Assembly (NCBI RefSeq): GCF_004348445.1
Contig: NZ_SMKV01000027.1
Span: 1 to 64,000, forward strand
Source: Saccharopolyspora aridisoli
GTDB lineage: Bacteria; Actinomycetota; Actinomycetes; Mycobacteriales; Pseudonocardiaceae
DNA: 64,000 nucleotides
Direction: 5' to 3'
The stretch's first letter is position 1, and the number at the start of each line of letters is the position of its first letter. Position numbers and translations under genes: made by a program. Shown here piece by piece: positions 53,170 to 61,300 of this stretch. The notes below the pieces were generated by a model. The model did not search any database. It worked only from the letters and a program-made list of their open reading frames with translations, and was not told the origin of the DNA.

Positions 53170-53538
53170 ATGACGACACCACCACCTCCTGCGCCGGATG
53201 CGGGAGTGGCCGGGCCGACCATCACGGTCAACGAGGACAACGTCCTCCAGGTCCGCAGGACGATCCTCGCCGCGGCCGAGGACGCGCGCGAGCGGTTGTA
53301 CGGCCTCGCCGCCAGCTTGCAGGTCACCCCGCCGGCCAACGACGACGTCAGCAAGCACGCCGCGAACACCTGGACCGCTTACCTGCTGGGCAATCCCGAT
53401 TCGCACTTCAACCGGCTCGTGCAGTACGTGGACAACGTCGTGCAGCTCGGGGAGCAGATCGGTGAGGCGGCGAAGCAGTACGGCTACACCGACGAGGAGA
53501 TCAGCGCCTCCTTCCAGCTCACGCGAGGACCGAAGTGA
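53170..53538 (+). CDS. PE-like type VII secretion substrate (putative)
   Basis: A 122-residue helical protein with a Pro-rich N-terminal tail, two long amphipathic stretches (about residues 20-50 and 60-103) and a C-terminal YGYTDEE. The last fits the YxxxD/E secretion signal of type VII substrates (Y104 and D108) placed after a helix. Gene order with a PPE-like protein and EspG supports a PE/EsxA-like role. The sequence alone is too diverged for a firm family call. The ATG at 53170 follows a GGGGG run. The preceding 128 bases presumably hold the promoter of the four-gene unit. Confidence 0.6.
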   Translation: MTTPPPPAPDAGVAGPTITVNEDNVLQVRRTILAAAEDARERLYGLAASLQVTPPANDDVSKHAANTWTAYLLGNPDSHFNRLVQYVDNVVQLGEQIGEAAKQYGYTDEEISASFQLTRGPK

Positions 53539-53549
53539 GGGGAACGCCG

Positions 53550-54146
53550 GTGCGAGTGCGTCCCTGGAGCGCAGTGGCGGCGGCCTGCGCGGCTCTGCTC
53601 GTCGTGACCGGTTGCGCTGTCAACGGTCCCGACCCGGCCCCGGCGCCGATCGCTCCCGCCCCCGCCGAGTCGGTGGAACTGCCGCAGCGGCCGGAGGACC
53701 TGGCGGTCGCGGGCAAGCAGGACGACGACGTGTGCACCTGGCTCAGCGCTGAGCAGCAGCAGTCGTTGCGGGTCGGCGGCGCTCAGCCGGTGATCAGGAA
53801 CGGGGACAACTACAACGGCTGCGGCTACCTCGGCGACACCGGTGCGGCCCGTTTCGCGATCGGCGTGCGCATCGTGCCGGAGCCGGTCGAGCTGTTCCTG
53901 CAGAAGATCAACTCGAGCCCCGGTACGCGACAGGTCTACGTGCTCAGCGGTTTCGGCACCGTGCAGAGCCAGATCGGCGGCGGGGAGGGTCTCGGCTGCG
54001 ATGCGTTCATCGACGCGGCGGAGGGCCAGACGGTCTGGGTCAACATGCAGTTGCAGACACCCGGCGCCATGAACGCCGACCAGATGTGCGAGAAGGCCCA
54101 GACGGCGGCGCATTCCGCCGTCAGCACGTTGCAGGCTCAGAGCTAG
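53550..54146 (+). CDS. DUF3558 family lipoprotein
   Basis: A 198-residue lipoprotein. The signal peptide ends in the lipobox LVVTGC at about residues 17-22, so the mature protein is anchored by the acylated cysteine. The body has DDDVCTWLSAEQQQSL, YNGCGY, GLGCDAF and DQMCEKA, the spaced cysteines of actinobacterial DUF3558. The GTG at 53550 follows GAGGGGA with 6-base spacing and is preferred to a GTG at 53535 that overlaps the previous stop. Its setting between PE-like and PPE-like genes suggests a surface partner of the secreted pair. Confidence 0.85.
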   Translation: MRVRPWSAVAAACAALLVVTGCAVNGPDPAPAPIAPAPAESVELPQRPEDLAVAGKQDDDVCTWLSAEQQQSLRVGGAQPVIRNGDNYNGCGYLGDTGAARFAIGVRIVPEPVELFLQKINSSPGTRQVYVLSGFGTVQSQIGGGEGLGCDAFIDAAEGQTVWVNMQLQTPGAMNADQMCEKAQTAAHSAVSTLQAQS

Positions 54147-54155
54147 GGGGCTGGC

Positions 54156-55562
54156 GTGACCTACACCGACCCGATCCGCGACATCCGCTTCAAGGGGATG
54201 GACATCCCCGAGCTGCAGGAGTGGATCGCTCAGATCAAGCAGGGCCAGGGCACCCAGGCGATGCAGGGAGCCGTTCGCGCGTTGGACGAGTGCGTGCAGG
54301 TCGTGGTCGACCTCGACGACGCGCTGCGCCGCGAGCTCGGCAAGCTGCACGTCGAGTGGGAGGGCAGCGCGGGCAGCCTCGCCGCCGAGGCGACCCGGCA
54401 GCAGAGCGTGGCCTTCGGCGACGCCCCCGATCCGCTCGCGGTGTCGGCGAGCAGCGTCGACGCGCAGGCCGGCGGGTACGAGTCGGCGCGGCACCGGCTG
54501 CCCAACGCCGAGGAGCTGCGGCACAAGCAGTCGGAGAACGTCTTCGAGTGGGCCGGCGGCGGATTCGGCTACGAGAGCGACTACGACGAGGAAGCCAAGA
54601 AGATCGAGGCGGAGAAGCAGGCCGCGCAGGCGGCGCTGTCGAATTACCGCGACACCTCGGTCGAGCAGGCCCAGGCCTACCAGCCGCTGCCGACGATGCC
54701 AGCCACCGCGGTGGTGCCAGCGGCATCGTCCGGGACCGCGTCCTCAGCTGGGAACGGATCGTTCGGGACGGCCGCGGGTGGTTCCCAGGAAGACCTCGCC
54801 GGTGACGCGGTCGTCGGCGGTGCGATCGCCGGTGGCGCGGTCGCCGGAGGCCAGGTCGGTGGTGGTCAGGTCGGTGGTGGTCAGGTCGGTGGGGACCGGC
54901 CGGGTGCGCCGAGGACGCCCGTCGAGCAGCCGTCGGCCGGGCAGCGCCCGGGCGAGCAGCCGCCCGCCGGGAGGCGTCCCGGTGACCAGGCGCGTCCCGG
55001 TGACCAGGAGCGACCCGTTGACCAGGAGCGACCCGGTGACCGAGAGCGTCCCGACCAGGGCGAGGACGAGCACGCGGCCGAGTTCGACGCCGATCCGGAC
55101 CCGCAGGCCGGGGTCGACGACGGCGGAGTCAGCACGGGAACGGTCCTGGGCATCGCCGCCGGTGGTGCGGCGGTGGCCGGGATCGGCGCGTACGCGGCGA
55201 GCAAGGTCATCGGTGGTCGGCTCCCTGCGACCACGTCCGGCCCCAAGGTCGTGCCCGGGGCGGGCGAGTCGAAGACTCCCGCGACGCGGAGCGGGACCAT
55301 AGGCGGAGGTCCGGGAGACACGGTGGTGGGCAAGGCGGCGGGAAGCACTCCGGGGAGCCGGCCCGCGCCCGGATCGGTGATGTCGCCCGCGGCCACGCGC
55401 GGCGAGAAGCCGGGCGAGGGCTCCGAGCACGACAACGACTACACCGCCGAGGAAACCCCGTTCGACGACGACCGACTGGTCGCTCCCGCTGTGCTGGGGC
55501 ACGTCGAGCCGCAGGCCACCGAGAGCGAAGACGACGACGCCGAGCCGAAGAAGCGGGACTGA
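54156..55562 (+). CDS. PPE-like protein with repeat-rich linker
   Basis: A 468-residue protein. Residues 1-175 are helical and contain a WxG motif (W68-E69-G70 in HVEWEGSAGS), as in PPE/WXG proteins. Residues about 215-250 are Gly/Val repeats, about 270-305 are RPGDQE-type hexapeptide repeats, and a hydrophobic Gly/Ala segment (about 325-355, TVLGIAAGGAAVAGIGAYAA) could span a membrane. The C-terminus is acidic. It probably pairs with the PE-like product and is escorted by the EspG encoded next. The GTG at 54156 is 9 bases after the lipoprotein stop. Confidence 0.75.
   Translation: MTYTDPIRDIRFKGMDIPELQEWIAQIKQGQGTQAMQGAVRALDECVQVVVDLDDALRRELGKLHVEWEGSAGSLAAEATRQQSVAFGDAPDPLAVSASSVDAQAGGYESARHRLPNAEELRHKQSENVFEWAGGGFGYESDYDEEAKKIEAEKQAAQAALSNYRDTSVEQAQAYQPLPTMPATAVVPAASSGTASSAGNGSFGTAAGGSQEDLAGDAVVGGAIAGGAVAGGQVGGGQVGGGQVGGDRPGAPRTPVEQPSAGQRPGEQPPAGRRPGDQARPGDQERPVDQERPGDRERPDQGEDEHAAEFDADPDPQAGVDDGGVSTGTVLGIAAGGAAVAGIGAYAASKVIGGRLPATTSGPKVVPGAGESKTPATRSGTIGGGPGDTVVGKAAGSTPGSRPAPGSVMSPAATRGEKPGEGSEHDNDYTAEETPFDDDRLVAPAVLGHVEPQATESEDDDAEPKKRD
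54852..54893 (+). repeat. 15-bp tandem repeats in the PPE-like gene
   Basis: Two perfect copies of CAGGTCGGTGGTGGT and a partial third encode repeated GGGQV units. In-frame copy-number change is possible. Confidence 0.85.
54975..55046 (+). repeat. 18-bp tandem repeats in the PPE-like gene
   Basis: Four imperfect 18-bp units resembling CGTCCCGGTGACCAGGAG encode RPGDQA, RPGDQE, RPVDQE and RPGDRE. A fifth, degraded unit follows. They make a charged, probably unstructured linker. Confidence 0.85.
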
Positions 55563-55564
55563 CG

Positions 55565-56410
55565 TTGCGCCCCGGAGCCGAAGCCGAACCGATCTACCTG
55601 TCCGCGCTGGAGTTCGACGTCGTGTGCGAGGCGGCCGGGTTCGACGAGCGGCGCCACATCATCCTCGACGTGCCCAGCCCGGGTTCCACCTACACCGAGC
55701 GCGCGGAACTCGTCGCGCAGGCGTGGGATTCGTTGCGTCACAAGCGACTCGCCGAGACCAAGCGCGACCGGGTCGAGGTGGAGTTCGCCGACCTGCTCGG
55801 GCTGCTGGACCGGCCGCAGCGCAGCATCGATGTCCGCATCTGGGCCGACCGCCCGATCCGCGCGCTGGCCTGCGCGAACGGCGGTGAAGGGCTGCTGGTG
55901 GTCGTCGACGGCGACGTGGTCGAGATGACTCCGATCAGGGGCGGTTCGCTGGCCGAGGCCGCCGTGTCGGTCGCCGGTGAAGTGCCGCCCGGTCCCGGGC
56001 GCGCGGTCAGCCTGCCCAACCGGGCACTGCGCGAGGCCTCCGACGTCGCCGGAGCGGGGAACCCGTTGGCCTTCACCGATGAGCTGCGCATCCTCGGCGT
56101 CGGTCACGACGACGCGGCGGACGTCGCGAACATGGCCAACAACATGGGAATTCGCGGCCAGTTCGGGGCCGAGGGCAGCGCGGGACGTGGCAAGCCCGCC
56201 CGCGCCGGTCGCGTCGTCGCCTTCCACGACACCGATCGCGGCCGCTACCTGCACGTCGTTCGCAGCAGTGGCGACGGCCGGGCCTGGAGCACCATCGCAC
56301 CAGCCGACAACGGCCGTCTCGCCGAGTACGTCCGGGAACTCCTCACCGAGGTCTGGGACGACTTTGCCGCCCACGACTTCAGCGGAAGCCCGTACCCCGA
56401 TTTCCGCTGA
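55565..56410 (+). CDS. espG: ESX secretion-associated chaperone EspG
   Basis: A 281-residue protein of the EspG family, cytoplasmic chaperones that bind the tip of PPE proteins and deliver them to the ESX translocon. The N-terminal LSALEFDVVCEAAGFDERRH, the central strand ADRPIRALACANGGEGLLVV and the closing GRYLHVVRSSGDGRAWSTIAP match the family. It starts with TTG at 55565, two bases after the PPE-like stop; no better start is visible. No eccC, eccD or mycP gene is in the window, so it must work with machinery elsewhere. Confidence 0.85.
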   Translation: MRPGAEAEPIYLSALEFDVVCEAAGFDERRHIILDVPSPGSTYTERAELVAQAWDSLRHKRLAETKRDRVEVEFADLLGLLDRPQRSIDVRIWADRPIRALACANGGEGLLVVVDGDVVEMTPIRGGSLAEAAVSVAGEVPPGPGRAVSLPNRALREASDVAGAGNPLAFTDELRILGVGHDDAADVANMANNMGIRGQFGAEGSAGRGKPARAGRVVAFHDTDRGRYLHVVRSSGDGRAWSTIAPADNGRLAEYVRELLTEVWDDFAAHDFSGSPYPDFR

Positions 56411-56525
56411 GATCCGGTCAGCCGGGGTGCCCATGATCGGGGTCTGGTTCGATGCGGCCGGTCAGTTCGGAGTTGGCGAGGGCTCGAAGACCGGAGTGCG
56501 GGGGCGGCGGAACTAGGGTGGGGTC

Positions 56526-57140
56526 GTGTATTCGGAGTTGATCTCGCGGGCGAAGCGCCTCGCGGAGAGCGGGACGCGAGCGATCCTGGGGATCGCCGGG
56601 GCGCCGGGAGCGGGCAAGGGCACCGTGGCCGAGCGGGTGCGCAGCGAGGTCGCCGACTCCGCCGTGCTGGTGCCGATGGACGGGTTCCACCTGGCCAACG
56701 AGCAGTTGCGGCGGTTGGGCCGGGCCGACCGCAAGGGAGCACCGGACACCTTCGACGCAGCCGGTTACGTCGCGCTGCTGCGGCGGATCCGGGAGGGCTC
56801 GGAGGCCGTGTTCGCGCCCCGGTTCCACCGCGAGGTCGAGGAGTCCTTCGCTGCCGAGATCGTCGTGGAGCCCGACGTCCCGCTGGTGATCACCGAGGGG
56901 AACTACCTGCTGCTGGACACCCCGCCCTGGTCACAGGTGCGCGGGCTGCTCGACGAGTGCTGGTTCCTCGCGCCCGACGACGAGTTGCGCGTGCAGCGGC
57001 TGATCGACCGCCACGTCCGCTACGGCCGGACGCCCGAGGCCGCGGCCGAGTGGGTCCGCCGCAGCGATGAGCGCAACGCCGCCCTCGTCGCAGGCACTCG
57101 CCACCGCGCGGATCTCGTCGTGGAGGGCGACCCCAGCTGA
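56526..57140 (+). CDS. P-loop kinase of the uridine/phosphoribulokinase-like family
   Basis: A 204-residue kinase with Walker A GIAGAPGAGKGT (about residues 22-33), the VPMDGFHLANEQL segment that carries the catalytic aspartate in this family, and a lid-like arginine region (RHVRYGRTPEAAAEWVRRSDERNA). Members phosphorylate nucleosides, pantothenate or sugars such as fructose; the substrate cannot be set here. The GTG at 56526 starts at the conserved N-terminus. It stands alone and may read with no neighbour, since the next genes run in the opposite direction. Confidence 0.8.
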   Translation: MYSELISRAKRLAESGTRAILGIAGAPGAGKGTVAERVRSEVADSAVLVPMDGFHLANEQLRRLGRADRKGAPDTFDAAGYVALLRRIREGSEAVFAPRFHREVEESFAAEIVVEPDVPLVITEGNYLLLDTPPWSQVRGLLDECWFLAPDDELRVQRLIDRHVRYGRTPEAAAEWVRRSDERNAALVAGTRHRADLVVEGDPS

Positions 57141-57141
57141 C

Positions 57142-57330
57142 TCAGCGCTGCCGGAGTTCCGCGCGCACGTCGTCGGGGATGCGGCCGGTGTGATCGATCG
57201 GCGTCCACGCTTCGCTGCGGATCCACTGCGAACCGCAGCCCCGGCAGGCCAGCAGCGGAAGTCCGTCGAGCTGCGCGGGAGTCCGGTGCCACGAGCACAA
57301 CGACCGGCACGCGTGCACTGCCAGCGACAT
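57142..57330 (-). CDS. small cysteine-bearing protein of unknown function
   Basis: A 62-residue protein with C8 and C12 near the N-terminus (HACRSLCSWH) and a CRGCGSQW pair that could bind zinc with them. I recognise no named family. Its ATG overlaps the stop of the preceding membrane protein by one base (TGATG), so the two are co-translated. Its stop lies one base from that of the convergent kinase gene. Confidence 0.6.
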   Translation of the reverse strand: MSLAVHACRSLCSWHRTPAQLDGLPLLACRGCGSQWIRSEAWTPIDHTGRIPDDVRAELRQR

Positions 57331-57851
57331 CAGTTCGACGTCTTGGTCGAGCTCGGGCCGTGCGTGGCGGTGGGTTCCGGCGGGTTTGGCTCGGTCGTGG
57401 TGGTCGGCGTCGGCGACGAGGTGGGCGACGGCCTGGTCGGCGTCGGGCGGGGCGTCGTCGTGGTCGGGGTCGGAGGCTGTGGCGGCGCCTGCGTGGCCGA
57501 CGGCGTCGTCGACGACGAGCTGCGCGTGGTCGACGCGTCCTCGCTGGTGTTGGAGGTCTCCGAGCTCGTGGTGCCGGTGATCGGCGGGCCCGGGGGCATC
57601 GGTGGCGCCGTCGTGTACGAGGTGGCGCTGCTGCGAGTGGTGGTGGGGCGCAGGGTGATGTCCGGGCCGGCGGACTCGCGCCTGTCAGATCCGGCCACGA
57701 CAGCTGCGGTCGTCGCGAAGATCGTGGCCACCGCGATGCCGGACGCGGCGAGCATCACCAGGCGCTTCGGCCGGGCGTCCGGGTCTTCCACGTCCAACGG
57801 GTCCATCGGTGCCCCAACTCGTGTCGGTTCGTCCTCGTCCCCCGCGGTCAC
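57330..57851 (-). CDS. single-pass membrane protein with Thr/Pro/Ser-rich exterior
   Basis: A 173-residue protein with a short acidic cytoplasmic N-terminus, one membrane helix (about residues 30-53, LVMLAASGIAVATIFATTAAVVAG) and about 115 residues dominated by Thr, Ser and Pro. That composition suggests a wall-spanning, possibly O-mannosylated stalk. No domain follows it. It is translationally coupled to the small cysteine protein. It may be an envelope stalk or a sensor remnant. Confidence 0.65.
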   Translation of the reverse strand: MTAGDEDEPTRVGAPMDPLDVEDPDARPKRLVMLAASGIAVATIFATTAAVVAGSDRRESAGPDITLRPTTTRSSATSYTTAPPMPPGPPITGTTSSETSNTSEDASTTRSSSSTTPSATQAPPQPPTPTTTTPRPTPTRPSPTSSPTPTTTTEPNPPEPTATHGPSSTKTSN

Positions 57852-57952
57852 CGGCTCGCGCCGGGATCTGGCGGATCATACCGGCAGCCGGATCGGTCTC
57901 GATCAGCTGCCGGTAATGTGACCTCGAAGCGGGCGCGGCATCATCGGGGACC

Positions 57953-58237
57953 GTGACGGAATCGGAACGGGCACGACTGATCGCGCGGGTGCACGGGCAA
58001 GTTCAAGGCGTGGGTTTCCGCTGGTGGACGCGATCTCGCGCGCTGGAGCTGGGACTCGTCGGAAGCGCCACCAACCTCCCCGCCAGCCGGGTCGAGGTCG
58101 TCGCCGAGGGTCCGCGGGAAGACTGCGAAAAACTCCTGGAGGCGCTGCGTTCCGGCCGGACACCCGGTCGGGTGGATCACGTCGCCGAGCTGTGGATGGA
58201 ACCCAAGGGCGGTCTGACCGGCTTCGTCGAGCGTTGA
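57953..58237 (+). CDS. acyP: acylphosphatase
   Basis: A 94-residue acylphosphatase that hydrolyses acyl phosphates. The active-site arginine is in GQVQGVGFRWWTRSRA and the paired asparagine in GSATNLP. Length is normal. The GTG at 57953 was chosen for family fit. It lies just upstream of smc, the order also seen in mycobacteria. Confidence 0.93.
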   Translation: MTESERARLIARVHGQVQGVGFRWWTRSRALELGLVGSATNLPASRVEVVAEGPREDCEKLLEALRSGRTPGRVDHVAELWMEPKGGLTGFVER

Positions 58238-58325
58238 ACCAGCGGTTCTGCGTCGAGCGGAGCTCGATCGACGGTAGAGTCTCGCGGACGTGGTCGCGTA
58301 ACCGACGGGAAGGTCGACGGCAGCC

Positions 58326-61300
58326 GTGCATCTCAAGAGCCTGACGCTGAAGGGTTTCAAATCCTTCGCCTCGGCCACCACGCTGCGCTTCGAACCCGGC
58401 ATCACCTGCGTCGTCGGCCCCAACGGCTCGGGCAAGTCCAACGTCCTCGACGCGCTTCGCTGGGTGATGGGCGAGCAGGGCGCCAAGGACCTGCGCGGCG
58501 GCAAGATGGAGGACGTGATCTTCGCGGGCACCGCGGGTCGCGCCCCGCTGGGCCGCGCCGAGGTCACGCTGACCATCGACAACTCCGACGGCGCGCTGCC
58601 GATCGAGTACACCGAGGTCTCCATCACCCGCCGGATGTTCCGCGACGGCGCCAGCGAGTACGAGATCAACGGCAACACCTGCCGGTTGATGGACGTGCAG
58701 GAACTGCTGTCGGACTCCGGTATCGGCCGCGAGATGCACGTCATCGTCGGTCAGGGCCAGCTGGCGTCGATCCTGCAGGCCAAGCCCGATGAGAACCGCC
58801 GGCTCATCGAAGAGGCCGCCGGTGTGCTCAAACACCGCAAGCGCAAGGAGAAGGCGCTGCGCAAGCTCGACGCGATGCAGGCGAACCTGACGCGTCTGAC
58901 CGACCTCACCAGCGAGCTGCGGCGACAGCTCAAGCCGCTGGGCAAGCAGGCCGAGATCGCCCGCAAGGCGCAGACCGTGCAGGCCGACCTGCGCGACGCC
59001 AGGCTCCGGCTGATCGCCGACGACCTGGTCACGGCCCGCGCGGACCTGGCCCGCGACGAGGCCGATCAGGAGACCGCGCGCGCCAAGCGCACCGAGGTCG
59101 AGCGGGCCCTGCAGTTCGCCCAGTCCGAGGAGAAGACCCTCGAAGAGGCGGTGGCCGCGGACTCGCCGCGCCTGAACAAGGCCCAGGAGACCTGGTACCG
59201 GTTGTCGGCGCTGGAAGAACGCCTGCGCGGCACGCTGCGGCTGGCTGTCGAACGGCACCGGCACCTCACCGAGCAGACCGAGGAGCAGCGCTCCGGTCGC
59301 GACCCCGACCAGCTCGACGCCGAGGCCGAGGAAGCCGCCGAGCAGGAGATCGAACTCCGCGAGCAGGTCGAGGAGGCGCGCGAAGCCCTGCAGGACGTGG
59401 TGCAGCGCCGCTCCGAGCTGGAATCGCAGCTCAAGCAGGCCGAGCAGGCTCACATGGCGGCGGTGCGAGCCATCGCCGACCGGCGCGAAGGCGCAGCCCG
59501 CCTGTCCGGTCAGGTCGAGTCGCTGCGCGGGAAGGTCAGCGACAGCGCCGACGAGATCGCGCGCCTCAGCGAATCCCTGGAGGAGGCCACCGCTCGCGCC
59601 GAGGAGGCGCACGGTGCGCTGGCCGACGCCGAGGAGGAGAGCGGCGGCTACGACTCCGACGACGCCGGCCTGCAGGAACGCCGCGAGAACGCGGCGCAGG
59701 CACGTGACGCCGCCCGCGCGCGGGTGGAGGAGCTGGTCGAGCAGGAGCGCGCCGCCGAACGCGAGATCGCGTCCTGGAGGGCGCGGGTCGAGGCCCTGTC
59801 GATGGGCCTGCAGCGCAAGGACGGTGCCGGTGCCCTGCTGGCCGCCGGTGACCGGGTCCCAGGCCTGCTGGGTTCGGTCGCCGCGCTGCTCACCGTCGAA
59901 ACCGGTGCTGAGGCGGCGCTCGCCGCTGCGCTGGGCGCGGTCGCCGACGCGGTCGTGGTGCGCGGTGTCACCGACGCGGTGACCGCGCTGAACCTGCTCA
60001 AGTCCGACGAAGCGGGTCGTTCCGGCGTGGTGATCGGCTCCGACGCCGACGTCGACCGCTCGCACTGGCCGCAGCTGACCGGATCCGCCCGGTGGGCCGT
60101 GGACCTGATCACCGCACCGGAGGAGCTCCGGGGTGCGGTGCTCAGCGCGCTCGACCAGGTCGTGGTGGTCGAAACCCTGGACGCCGCGCGGGAAGTCGTG
60201 CAGGAACACCCGAGCGTGCGGGCGGTGACCTCGACCGGTGACGTGCTGGGCGCGCACTGGGCCACCGGCGGTTCGGACGACAAGCAGAGCGTCATCGAGG
60301 TCCGCGCCGCCGTCGAGGAGGCCGAGAGCGAGCTCGCCGCGGCCGAGCGCAGGCTGGAGCAGCATTCGGCCGCGTTGGAAGGTGCCCGCGCCGAGGAGGA
60401 GTCCCGGCGCGCCGAGGCCCGTGCCGCGCAGGAGCTGATCAACGAGGCCAAGGTCGCCCGCGCTCGCAGCACCGAGCGGTTGTCGAGCCTGCAACGCGCC
60501 GCCCGCAACGCGACCTCCGAAGTCGAGCGGATCTCCGAGCGGCGCGTCAAGGTCGAGCAGACCCGCGACCAGTCGCTGGGGAAGCTCGCCGAGCTCGAAG
60601 AGCGCCTCGACGCCGTGAAGGACGAGCAGGAAGAGGCCGCCGAGCCCGACACCGACGAGCGCGACCGCCTCTCCACCGAGCTCACGGCCGTGCGCCAGCA
60701 GGAGATGGAAGCGCGGCTGACCCAGCGCACCGCCGAGGAGCGCGCCCGCGCCGTGCAGGGCCGGGCCGATCAGCTGCGCCGCGCCGCACGTCACGAGCGC
60801 GAGACCCGCGCTCGTGCCGCGGCCGCCCGCGAGGCCCGGGAACGGGCGGCCCGCGTCACCCGCGCCGTCATCGACGGCGCCGAGACCGCGCTGGAGCGGA
60901 TCACGGTGTCGCTGCAGGCCGCGACCGAGGAGCGAGACGTCGCGCAAGCCAAGCAGAGCGAGCACGAGCAGGCCCTCGGCGTGATCCGCGCCCGCGTCCG
61001 CGAGCTGTCCGGTGAGCTGGAGAAGCTGACCGATGCGGTGCACCGCGACGAGGTGGTGCGCGCCGAGCAGCGGTTGCGGATCGAACAGCTCGAAACCAAG
61101 ATCATCGAGGACTTCGGGATCGGCCTGGACGACCTGGTCGACGAGTACGGCCCGACAGTCCCGGTTCCGCCGAGCCCCGCCGAGGTCGCCGAGTACGAGG
61201 CCGCGAAGGAACGCGGCGACGAGGTCAACGCCCCGCCGCCGGTGCCCTACGACCGCGCGACCCAGGAGCGGCGCGCCAAGCGCGCGGAGAAGGACCTGTC

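Noticed and set aside
54852-55046. Short regular repeats that might suggest a CRISPR array
   Set aside because: The repeats are contiguous, in frame and encode peptide repeats; there are no spacers and no cas genes.
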